From Colidextribacter sp. OB.20 (GTDB lineage: Bacteria > Bacillota > Clostridia > Oscillospirales > Oscillospiraceae): a stretch of DNA of 32,777 nt. The DNA is taken from assembly GCF_009911595.1 (NCBI RefSeq), contig NZ_QWKG01000046.1, forward strand, positions 1 to 32,777, in the 5' to 3' direction. The position numbers and the translations under genes were made by a program. Below are positions 22,128 through 29,100 of this stretch, piece after piece. Each line of letters opens with the position of its first letter. Position 1 is the first letter of the stretch. The notes under the pieces are model-generated. The model had not been told where the DNA came from. It searched no databases and was given only the letters and a program-made list of their open reading frames with translations.

Positions 22128-22685
22128 ATGCAATACAAGCTGACCACTCCCGTCACCCGGGAGGATCTGGCCCCCCTGAAGGCGGGGGACACGGTACTGT
22201 TGTCCGGGGCGGTGTACACCGCCCGGGACGCCGCCCACAAGCGGATGATGGAGCTGCTGGACCGGGGGGAGGCCCTGCCCTTTCCGGTAGAGGGCTCGGC
22301 GCTGTACTACGTGGGCCCCACCCCGGAGCGTCCGGGAGAGATCATTGGCTCCGCCGGCCCCACCACCAGCGGCCGGATGGACGCCTGCTCCCCCCGGCTG
22401 CTGGACCTGGGTCAGGCGGTGATGATCGGAAAAGGGGCCCGGAATCAGGCGGTCAAGGAGGCCGTGGTCCGCAACGGCGCGGTCTATCTGGCCGCGTTAG
22501 GGGGCGCGGGGGCTCTGATGGCAGCCAGCGTGAAGGAGCTGGAGGTCATCTGCTGGGAGGATCTGGGCTGTGAGGCGGTGCGGAGGCTGGAGGTGGCCGA
22601 CATGCCCCTCACCGTCGTTCTGGACGCCCACGGAGGCGACCTCTATGAGAGCGGCCCGGCGGCCTGGCTGGCCAGCCAGTCATAA
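22128..22685 (+). CDS. fumB: Class I fumarate hydratase, beta subunit
   Basis: 185 residues, the C-terminal (beta) half of class I fumarase, which completes the active site with the alpha subunit. Signatures: LKAGDTVLLSGAVYTARDAAHKRM, YVGPTP, GSAGPTTSGRMD, MIGKGARN and YLAALGGAGALMA, ending in the DMPLTVVLDAHGGDLY block. The ATG at 22128 has GGAGGG upstream. In most genomes the alpha and beta genes are adjacent or fused; here they are separated by about 1 kb holding an unknown gene, palindromic repeats and a tandem duplication. Transcription through from the fumA promoter is likely because no strong terminator lies between them. Confidence 0.9.
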   Translation: MQYKLTTPVTREDLAPLKAGDTVLLSGAVYTARDAAHKRMMELLDRGEALPFPVEGSALYYVGPTPERPGEIIGSAGPTTSGRMDACSPRLLDLGQAVMIGKGARNQAVKEAVVRNGAVYLAALGGAGALMAASVKELEVICWEDLGCEAVRRLEVADMPLTVVLDAHGGDLYESGPAAWLASQS

Positions 22686-22689
22686 AAGA

Positions 22690-22756
22690 GGAAAAACGAA
22701 GTTTTTCCCAAAGTTTTTTCCTTTGGTTCTTTCCTTTTTTCAAAAAAGGAAAGAAC
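22690..22756. repeat. A/T-rich hairpin repeat, copy 3
   Basis: GGAAAAAC-gaa-GTTTTTCC (about 22690-22708) and GTTCTTTCCTTTTTT with its perfect 15-bp complement (22726-22756). The paired arrangement of a small and a large hairpin also occurs at 21101-21170, in the other order. Confidence 0.75.
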
Positions 22757-22777
22757 ACACAGAGGAGGGAAAACGGC

Positions 22778-24046
22778 ATGAGTATCGGGTTAAGATTCAC
22801 CGGAAAAATTGACGGCCCCCAGGCGCTGCTGGAGGCCGCGGAGGTCCTGGCCGAGGAGCGGAACTACCGTCTGAGTGCCGGGGAGAGCGGTCTCAAGGTG
22901 GTGATGTGCCCGCTGGGGGGCGAGCTGACCGTCCTCTGGCGGCCCGAGGGCGGAGAATCGGGCCCGTGGCAGGTGCGGGGCGGCTGCGTGTCCACCCCCG
23001 CCGGGGCCGGACTGCACCGGGCGGCGGTGGAGCTGCTGGACAGCCTGCCCATTCGAGCGCTGGCAGTGGAGGACGAGACAGGGTTCTTCCGCCACCGGAA
23101 CTTTCAGCGCATGAAGGAGGAGCACTTCTACCCCTGGCTGCGGACTCTGGTGGACGTGTGCCGCCAGGAGAGCGGCAAGGGGGTGCTGGGCATGAGCCTG
23201 TGCTGGGACCTGGAGCAGTACGCCCCCGAGGACATCCCCGACACGGTGGTCACCCCCATGGGCCGCTTCCGCCTGTCTGAGCTGGTCAGCATGGTGGACC
23301 AGGGGGGCATTGAGCCCCTGGCCGGGCGGTTTTTCCTGTGGAACGGCCGGACCCAGGACGCCCGGTTCTACCGCAACCGGGCTATCAACGCCCTGTGGGA
23401 GAGGTGCTGCTTCGCCCCCTCATGCCGCAGCATTGAGGACGCCGCCGTCAACGGCTCCATTCTGGACGACCTGGAGCGCTCCGCCAAGCTGGACCCCGCC
23501 CTCCCCCTGCCCCGAGGGGCCTATGAGGAGGTCTGCGCCCTGGCGGAGCGTGAACCCGCCCTGCCGGCCGGCCCGGACCTGAAGGAGGAGTTCTCCCCCG
23601 GCTACCGCAAGGGCATGATTACCCACGCCTTGGGCGCTCTGCGCCTCACCCTCCCCGGCAGCTGCCTCTACCAGTGGGAGGCCTGGGAGAACGGCGGCGC
23701 CCACCTGTGGAGCGACGCCTCCTCCGACAGCCCTGTCTGGCGGGTCACCGGCTACCGGGTTCGGGAGGGGGAGGCCCGGTTCACCGACAATCTGGACAGG
23801 CTGAACGGCGTGGAGGGCCGGGAGCTGAAGGGGGGCGCCCTGCGCTGGGGCTGGCGGGAGGTCCGGGAGGACGGTGAACCCCTCTATCAGGCGGTGTGCG
23901 AGGTCATCGCCGGCCCCGCCCTGTACCTGCTCACCGCCGCCTGCACCGGCCCCGAGGGCCTGGGGCAGATCGCCCAGACCATCGGAGGCATTTCCATAGT
24001 GACCAACACCGCCCGCAGAGAGACGGTACAAACACAGAAGGAGTGA
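22778..24046 (+). CDS. Unknown 422-residue protein, first gene of accessory cluster
   Basis: Not recognised. It begins MSIGLRFTGKIDGPQALLEA, with no signal peptide or transmembrane helix, and is rich in Trp, Arg and acidic residues. The central part has a Cys pair (WERCCFAPSCRS). The last 120 residues (from about KGMITHALGALRLTLPGS to GLGQIAQTIGGISIV) look like a separate beta-rich domain; their pattern slightly recalls PsbP/DUF1795-like folds, but this is not firm. GAGGAGGG precedes the ATG. The stop is only 5 nt from the next ATG and the ribosome binding site of that gene lies in its last codons, so the two are co-translated. It belongs with the DUF4261 and TPR genes that follow. Confidence 0.75.
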   Translation: MSIGLRFTGKIDGPQALLEAAEVLAEERNYRLSAGESGLKVVMCPLGGELTVLWRPEGGESGPWQVRGGCVSTPAGAGLHRAAVELLDSLPIRALAVEDETGFFRHRNFQRMKEEHFYPWLRTLVDVCRQESGKGVLGMSLCWDLEQYAPEDIPDTVVTPMGRFRLSELVSMVDQGGIEPLAGRFFLWNGRTQDARFYRNRAINALWERCCFAPSCRSIEDAAVNGSILDDLERSAKLDPALPLPRGAYEEVCALAEREPALPAGPDLKEEFSPGYRKGMITHALGALRLTLPGSCLYQWEAWENGGAHLWSDASSDSPVWRVTGYRVREGEARFTDNLDRLNGVEGRELKGGALRWGWREVREDGEPLYQAVCEVIAGPALYLLTAACTGPEGLGQIAQTIGGISIVTNTARRETVQTQKE

Positions 24047-24051
24047 TCGTC

Positions 24052-25146
24052 ATGACCAATCAGAGCCAGGCGGCGGTGTCCGCCATGACGGAGTGGCTCG
24101 TCCACCCCCAGGAGTTGGGCAAGGCCCCGGCCAAGATCGAGGTCGCGGGGGAGTTCGACCTCCACGACTGCCATTACTACATCCTGAAATACAAAAAATC
24201 CCTGCTGGGCAAGTGGCTGGTGGGGGTGTGCGGCTTTGAGGACGGGGAGACCCTGGAGACCTGCGGCCACACCTTCAGCCAGATGGAGCCCTACGACCCC
24301 GCCAATGCCCGGGAGAAGTGCGAGGCCATGGTGGAGATGATCCGTCAGTACTGGATGGACCGGGCCAAGGAGGAGGCGGAGCGCCAGAGCTCTGCCGGAC
24401 CCTTTGCCGGCTTTGTGCTGCTGTCCACCCCGGAGTGGGACCTGGAGGCCTTCAAGGCCCAGCTGAAAGCGGACTGGGGCATCGACTACCCGCCCGACGA
24501 CGGGGAACAGGCCGCCTCCAACGACGGGAAAACCGTGGCGGTCTTTGATGTGGACGGCATGACGGCAGCCGCCTCCCTGATGGAGGCCCCCGTCCCCGAC
24601 GGCGAGGCGGAGTACTGGGCCAACAGCAATTTTATGGACAGGGAAAACGCCCTTGCCGCCGCCCGGAACCACACGGCCCACGTGATGATCGCGGTGGTGG
24701 ACAAGGAGCACCCGCCCAGAGAACGGGGGGAGCTGTATGTGAAGCTGGTGTCCACCCTCCTCAAGGCTCCCAACGCTTTGGGGGTGTATACTAACGGCAC
24801 CGTCTGGCTTCCCGACTACTTCATCCAGGTGTCAGAGGATCTGAAGGAGGGCCACCTTCCCCTGCTGGACCTGGTGTTTGTAGGGCTGGTCCGATACGAA
24901 AAAGGGGTCTGCGGCTGGACCAACGGCCTGCGGGCCTTCGGCAAAGACGAGCTGGAGATTCGGGACAGCCAACAGTCCCCCCAGGATGTCCATGAGCTGC
25001 TGCTGAACGTCTCCGGCTACCTGATCGAGGGGGATGTCACCCTCCAGGACGGGGAGACCCTGGGCTACACCGCCGAGCAGAAGCTCCACATCACCCGCTC
25101 CGAGGGGGTCAACGTGGAGGGGATGTCCCTGAAAATCGGGTTCTGA
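24052..25146 (+). CDS. DUF4261-domain protein
   Basis: 364 residues. The C-terminal two thirds (from about residue 119, FAGFVLLSTPEWDLEAFKAQLKADWGI) match DUF4261: DVDGMTAAASLMEAPVPDGEAEYWANSN, HTAHVMIAVVD, LYVKLVSTLLKAPNALGVYTNGTVW and PDYFIQ are its typical blocks. The first 118 residues form a separate unit with HDCHYYILKYKKSLLGKWLVGVCGFE. No catalytic function is known for DUF4261. ATG at 24052 with AAGGAG 9 nt upstream; a GTG three codons earlier is too close to that site. It follows the unknown gene by 5 nt and precedes a palindromic repeat. Confidence 0.85.
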   Translation: MTNQSQAAVSAMTEWLVHPQELGKAPAKIEVAGEFDLHDCHYYILKYKKSLLGKWLVGVCGFEDGETLETCGHTFSQMEPYDPANAREKCEAMVEMIRQYWMDRAKEEAERQSSAGPFAGFVLLSTPEWDLEAFKAQLKADWGIDYPPDDGEQAASNDGKTVAVFDVDGMTAAASLMEAPVPDGEAEYWANSNFMDRENALAAARNHTAHVMIAVVDKEHPPRERGELYVKLVSTLLKAPNALGVYTNGTVWLPDYFIQVSEDLKEGHLPLLDLVFVGLVRYEKGVCGWTNGLRAFGKDELEIRDSQQSPQDVHELLLNVSGYLIEGDVTLQDGETLGYTAEQKLHITRSEGVNVEGMSLKIGF

Positions 25147-25162
25147 TAGAATAGGGTCTGTG

Positions 25163-25231
25163 TGTAGGGCGTGACCACTGGGCACGCCGCTTCAAGATAC
25201 ATCCCGGCGCGCCGAGGTCGTCGCGCCTTAC
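25163..25231 (+). repeat. Modular palindromic repeat inside the accessory cluster
   Basis: GTAGGGCGTGACCACTGGGC... (module also at 12136-12160, inverted) followed by CGGCGCGCCGAGGTCGTCGC and CTTACA (module also at 12171-12195 and 21905-21930). One base of the terminal CCCTAC has changed to CCTTAC. Confidence 0.8.
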
Positions 25232-25255
25232 ATCAGCAAAGAAAGGATCTGCAAC

Positions 25256-26770
25256 ATGAACGACTTTTTGAACCAGCTGGAGCAGTGGAACGAGGAGGAC
25301 AAATACCAGGAGATTATCGACGCCGTCGAGGCCCTCCCCCGGGAGAAGTGGGATTTCACTCTGACCAGCGCCCTGGCCCGGGCCTATAACAACCTGGCTA
25401 TGGACCTGATGCCGCCGGAGGACCGGCCTCTGTACCAGCGGGCGCTGGAGCTGCTGCTGCCCCTGGAGGACCAGCTGGAGGAGGCGGCAAAACAGGACCC
25501 GGACGTGGCCCACACCTGGAACTTCCGGGTTGCCTACGCCCACTTCTACCTGGGCCAGGAGAGCCAGGCCCTGCCTTACTTCGAAAAGGCCCTGGAGGCC
25601 CGCCCCGGGGACGAGGACACCCTGGAGATGATCGACCGCTGTAACCGGAACCTGGCCCTGCCCCTGAATATGAAGCCCTTCCGGGGGCGGGCGGAGGAGG
25701 GCTGGAGCGCCTTCCTGGAAGGGGAGAAGGAGCTGCGGGCCCTGATGGATCAGGAGGACCGGGAAGCGGTGGGTGAAAAACTGGTGGCGCGGTGTACCGA
25801 GCTGCTCTCCCCCGCCTTCGCCGACGTGGCCTTTGAGCTGGGCCACAACGGGGAGAAATACGAGCTGATCCTGGTCCCCGAGGGGGACCGAACCCGGCTG
25901 TTCCAGCTGGCCTACTTCCAGAAGCGCGTCCCCAAAGAACTGCTGGACAAGTGGAATATCCTGGTGGGCCGCACCCGGAGCAGCGGCTTCGGCCTGCGGA
26001 TGAACGGCCAGGACATCACCCCCGAGGACGTGCAGGTGTGGGCGGAGAAGACTCCGGACAACGGCCTGGGCCTGCGGCTGTACTGCGAAAAGCTGGCCCC
26101 CCTGTGGCGGGAGGACCAGAACCAGGTTTACAACATCATCTACATCCTGCTGGACCAGGCCCTGGGGGAGCTGGCCGCCATGCGGTATGTGGACTATCTG
26201 GACATTCTGGACGCCCCGGTGGAGGGGGAGGGCATCACCCTGGACCGGCTGGCGGATTTTGTGGCCACGGAGGTGGACCCGGAGGGATGGCCCCGGGCCA
26301 ACGACCCGGAGCTGGCCGGAGAGCGGTACACCGCCTATGAGGGCAAGCCCTCCGAGAAGGAGGACTGGCCTCTGCGGGCCGACGTGTATGTGGGGGTGAC
26401 CTGCTGCGTGCCCCTGCTCAAGGGCTATCTCCAGGGGGACGACTACTATATAGACCGCCTTCACCGGGACGGAGTGGTCCCCGGCTTTTTCTACTACCCC
26501 CTGGACGGAATCGACAAAAAGGACATTCTGGACCTGCGGGACCAGCTGGAGCAGGCCATCACAGCCCGGTGCGGCGAGGGGATTGTCACCTTCATCGGTG
26601 GGGCCACCGGCACCGAATTGGGCTACCTGGACTTTATCGCCTGGGATTTAAGGGTGCTGCTGGACGCCGCCGTGGAGGTCTTTGCGGGAGCACCGGTGCA
26701 GTGGGCAGCCTTCCACACCTTCCGCTTCAACGTGAGCGGCATCGGATTAAAGCAGGATAAGGAGGAATAA
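25256..26770 (+). CDS. TPR-repeat protein, paralogous start with the next gene
   Basis: 504 residues. The N-terminal 140 residues are tetratricopeptide-like helices (LEQWNEEDKYQEIIDAVEAL, ALARAYNNLA, WNFRVAYAHFYLGQESQALPYFEKALEARPGDED). The rest (about 165-495) is a large domain with TELLSPAFADVAFELGHNGEKYELILVPEGDR, DQNQVYNIIYILLDQALGE and TFIGGATGTELGYLDFIAWD that I cannot name. TPR units suggest protein-protein binding. The opening 50 residues are clearly related to those of the next protein, so part of the pair arose by duplication. AAAGGA precedes the ATG. It is 3 nt upstream of the next gene's start. Confidence 0.8.
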   Translation: MNDFLNQLEQWNEEDKYQEIIDAVEALPREKWDFTLTSALARAYNNLAMDLMPPEDRPLYQRALELLLPLEDQLEEAAKQDPDVAHTWNFRVAYAHFYLGQESQALPYFEKALEARPGDEDTLEMIDRCNRNLALPLNMKPFRGRAEEGWSAFLEGEKELRALMDQEDREAVGEKLVARCTELLSPAFADVAFELGHNGEKYELILVPEGDRTRLFQLAYFQKRVPKELLDKWNILVGRTRSSGFGLRMNGQDITPEDVQVWAEKTPDNGLGLRLYCEKLAPLWREDQNQVYNIIYILLDQALGELAAMRYVDYLDILDAPVEGEGITLDRLADFVATEVDPEGWPRANDPELAGERYTAYEGKPSEKEDWPLRADVYVGVTCCVPLLKGYLQGDDYYIDRLHRDGVVPGFFYYPLDGIDKKDILDLRDQLEQAITARCGEGIVTFIGGATGTELGYLDFIAWDLRVLLDAAVEVFAGAPVQWAAFHTFRFNVSGIGLKQDKEE

Positions 26771-26773
26771 CTG

Positions 26774-28150
26774 GTGGACGACTTATTGTCCCTTCTGGAC
26801 AAGTGGAACCAGGAGGAAAGCTATCAGGAGATCATTGACTGCCTGGAGACCCTCTCCAACACCCAGGCCCTGGACTACACCCTCACCTGCCAGCTGGCCC
26901 GGGCCTACAACAACATCGCCGACCCGGACAAGGAGGACTGTCAGGCGCTGCTGAAAAAGGCGGAGGAGCTGCTGTATTCGGTGGAGCCGGAGGGGGCGGA
27001 GGACCCTCTGTGGCATTATCGCCTGGGCTACTCCCTGTTCTATCAGGACCGGGAGAAGGAGGCCCTGTCCCGCTTCAAGCGGGCCCTGGAGCTGGACCCG
27101 GAGGACAGAGACGCGGAATATTTCATCAAGGAGTGCGAGAAGTACATCGCTGCCAGGGAGTGCAACCCGGAGATGTATGAGCAGGAGGACTGGGACGCGG
27201 TGGAGGCCCATCTGGAGAAATACTTCGGCCACTGCGACAACGTGTTCCACGAGATCGTGTCCCCCGATATCCATGTGGACATCTACATCATGAGCCCCAC
27301 CCCTGAGCGGAATTACTATGTCCTGTCCACCTTCGGCATGGGGGCCCACCGGATGAACGTGCCCGAGGAGCTGGCCGAAAAGAAGCTGGAGCGGGCGGAG
27401 ATCATCGTCACCCTGCCCCCTGACTGGAAAGTGACCGAGTCGGGAGAGGAGTGGTACTGGCCCATCCGCTGGCTGAAAATCCTGGCCCGGCTGCCCATCC
27501 AGGAGGAGGGCTGGCTGGGCTGGGGCCACACCATCGCCAATCCGGACGACGCCCCATTTGCCGGCAACACCAGGCTGTGCGGTCTGATGCTCACCGGGCC
27601 CCAGGGCTTCGATGAGGAGGCGGTGTGCTGCCCTCTGCCCGGCGGGGACGAGGTCAACTTCTATCAGATGATCCCCCTCACCTTTGAGGAGATGCAGTTC
27701 AAGCTCTATCACAGCGCACAGGAGCTGCTGGAGCGCTTCACCCCGGAGCAGCTGGCAGTGGTGGACATCGGCCGCGGCAGCGTATGCGGCGACCTGCCCC
27801 AAAAGCAGTTCGCCATCCCCCGGGAGGCGCTGAAGCAGGTCTATGAGGGGGAGGGTCCCCAGGGCTGCATCGCCACTGACCGGATTGTGGTGGACGGGGC
27901 CCCTGTGGGCTACTGCTGGCGGGAGGAGCCCGACTCCGGCGACGAGGCCTGGGACAGCGGCTGGCGCTTCACCGCCGGGGACGAGAGCGACGGCTATATG
28001 GACGACTCTGACAGGTCGGGGGTCTACGCCCTGAACACCATCTGCAACTACGACCCGGACATCATCCCCCTGCTGGACTCCGAGCCCGGCACCGCCTGGA
28101 GCCGGGGTGAGGACGGGGTGTTCCGTCCGGAGCTGTACGAGGGGGAATAA
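26774..28150 (+). CDS. TPR-SUFU-DUF2185 (Imm33-like) protein
   Basis: 458 residues in three parts. Residues 1-125: TPR helices (LDKWNQEESYQEIIDCLETL, RAYNNIAD, YSLFYQDREKEALSRFKRALELDPEDRD). About 139-325: a SUFU (suppressor of fused-like) domain with VDIYIMSPTPERNYYVLSTFGMGAHRMNVP, RAEIIVTLPPDWKV and WLGWGHTI. About 365-455: DUF2185, with RIVVDGAPVGYCWREEPD, DSGWRFTAGDESDGYMDD and YALNTICNYDPDI. SUFU and DUF2185 are both known among immunity-type domains of bacterial polymorphic toxin systems; here no toxin is next door. GTG start at 26774 with AAGGAGG 8 nt upstream, 3 nt after the preceding TAA. Confidence 0.85.
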   Translation: MDDLLSLLDKWNQEESYQEIIDCLETLSNTQALDYTLTCQLARAYNNIADPDKEDCQALLKKAEELLYSVEPEGAEDPLWHYRLGYSLFYQDREKEALSRFKRALELDPEDRDAEYFIKECEKYIAARECNPEMYEQEDWDAVEAHLEKYFGHCDNVFHEIVSPDIHVDIYIMSPTPERNYYVLSTFGMGAHRMNVPEELAEKKLERAEIIVTLPPDWKVTESGEEWYWPIRWLKILARLPIQEEGWLGWGHTIANPDDAPFAGNTRLCGLMLTGPQGFDEEAVCCPLPGGDEVNFYQMIPLTFEEMQFKLYHSAQELLERFTPEQLAVVDIGRGSVCGDLPQKQFAIPREALKQVYEGEGPQGCIATDRIVVDGAPVGYCWREEPDSGDEAWDSGWRFTAGDESDGYMDDSDRSGVYALNTICNYDPDIIPLLDSEPGTAWSRGEDGVFRPELYEGE

Positions 28151-28153
28151 CCC

Positions 28154-28234
28154 CGCAGGGGCGGATTCTGTCCGGCCGCCTTCAACCGGCCGGGTTCGTA
28201 AAAACGGGCACACAATGTGCGCTCCTGCATACAG
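28154..28234. repeat. Degenerate palindromic repeat
   Basis: Starts GCAGGGGCGGATTCTGTCCG, contains a CGGCCG inner palindrome (GGCCGCCTTCAACCGGCC), and ends with CGGGCACACAATGTGCGCTC plus CTGCA, a motif similar to that at 9818-9844. It is a diverged member of the GC-rich family. Confidence 0.55.
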
Positions 28235-28240
28235 ACCGTA

Positions 28241-28272
28241 CAACCCCGGCAGTTTTTTGACTGCCGGGGTTG
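28241..28272 (+). terminator. Hairpin overlapping the next promoter
   Basis: CAACCCCGGCAG (28241-28252) pairs with CTGCCGGGGTTG (28261-28272), a perfect 12-bp stem with a T-rich loop. It can end the accessory cluster's transcript, and its right arm includes the first bases of the -35 box of the following promoter. Confidence 0.7.
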
Positions 28273-28298
28273 ACATTTTCTTCCCTCTCCTGTATAAT
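28270..28298 (+). promoter_or_regulatory. Perfect consensus promoter of the Crp/Fnr-type gene
   Basis: TTGACA (28270-28275), 17-nt spacer, TATAAT (28293-28298): both hexamers match the vegetative consensus exactly. Start near 28305. Just downstream is a palindromic string, GTCTCAAATAAGAC (28306-28319), that could be a binding site for the regulator itself. Confidence 0.85.
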
Positions 28299-28337
28299 CC
28301 AAAACGTCTCAAATAAGACAGTTTGGAGGTGGCGCTC

Positions 28338-28982
28338 TTGCCCCTCACAGAGGAAGAGCTCGCTCTGCTGTCCGCCTGTCCCCTGTTTCAGGGGGTGGAC
28401 AGGGAGCTGCTGCGCCGCCTGACCCGGGAGGCGGGCCAGGCCCGCTTCGAGGCCGGACAGGTGGTCTACAATCCCCAGCACTTCCGCCGCTGTCTCGGGG
28501 TGGTGCTGTCGGGCCGGCTCCAGGTGACCAAGGGGACGCTGGCGGTCAGCGTGCTCAGGCCGGGGGAGCTGTTCGGGGCTGCGGCGCTGTACAGCGACGA
28601 GCCGGAGTTCGCCGCCACCATCACCGCAATGGGCCCCAGCCGGTGCCTGATGCTGGAGCACGATCTGGTGGACCGTTTGCTGGCTGAACAGGGCCTGATT
28701 CGGGAAAACTATCTGCGTTACCTCACCGGGCGGGTCCGGTTTCTCTCCGGGCGGTTGCAGGCTCTGGCCCAGCCGGGGGTGGAGGGCAAGCTGGCCCGCT
28801 ACCTGCTGGCCGGAGGCGCCGGGGAGCTCACCTGTCCCGCCACCCAGCTGTGCCAGCGGCTGGGAGTGAGCCGGGCCTCCCTCTACCGGGCCTTCGCCGC
28901 CCTGGAGGACAGCGGACTCATCACCCGGAAGGGCAAGACCATCACAATCGCCGACCCCACAGACCTGGAAATGGTGCTGTGA
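28338..28982 (+). CDS. Crp/Fnr-family transcriptional regulator
   Basis: 214 residues. An N-terminal cyclic-nucleotide-binding-like beta barrel (about 12-115, with PLFQGVDRELLRRL, LSGRLQVTKG, LRPGELFGAAALYSD) is followed by a long dimer helix and a winged helix (about 150-208, LCQRLGVSRASLYRAFAALEDSGLITRKG). No Fnr-type cysteine cluster is seen at the N-terminus, so a small-molecule ligand is more likely than an oxygen-sensing cluster. The TTG at 28338 is preferred because GGAGGT lies 7 nt upstream; an earlier TTG at 28323 overlaps that site. It precedes an ABC importer, separated by a palindromic repeat, and may control it. Confidence 0.88.
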   Translation: MPLTEEELALLSACPLFQGVDRELLRRLTREAGQARFEAGQVVYNPQHFRRCLGVVLSGRLQVTKGTLAVSVLRPGELFGAAALYSDEPEFAATITAMGPSRCLMLEHDLVDRLLAEQGLIRENYLRYLTGRVRFLSGRLQALAQPGVEGKLARYLLAGGAGELTCPATQLCQRLGVSRASLYRAFAALEDSGLITRKGKTITIADPTDLEMVL

Positions 28983-29004
28983 ATGGCCTGTGACCAGACT
29001 TGCC

Positions 29005-29079
29005 CGTAGGGGGCGGCCTCTGCGCCGCCCCGCAGCCCCATTCTTTATTGACGGGGCGGCACAGAGGCCGCCCCCTACA
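29005..29079 (+). repeat. Long GTAGGGGGCGGCC palindromic repeat, second copy
   Basis: The near-twin of the element at 3131-3204: begins CGTAGGGGGCGGCC, ends GGCCGCCCCCTACA. It fills the gap between the regulator and the ABC transporter. Confidence 0.85.
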
Positions 29080-29100
29080 GCCAAGGAAAGGAAGATTTTT

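Larger units (their letters stand above)
21801..22160 (+). repeat. 180-bp tandem duplication spanning the fumB start
   Basis: Bases 21801-21980 and 21981-22160 match with six differences. Each unit carries the 3' end of the unknown gene, a whole palindromic repeat, the ribosome binding site AACGGAGGG, and the first ten or so codons of fumB. The join falls at a short shared string (CCGG followed by GATG), as expected for duplication through microhomology. Confidence 0.92.

Noticed and set aside
21801-22160. CRISPR-like direct repeats
   Set aside because: Only two units of 180 bp containing coding and intergenic parts, which is a simple tandem duplication.
25109-28348. Long antisense ORFs opposite the TPR genes
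   Set aside because: Low-complexity shadows caused by codon bias; no ribosome binding sites or recognisable domains.
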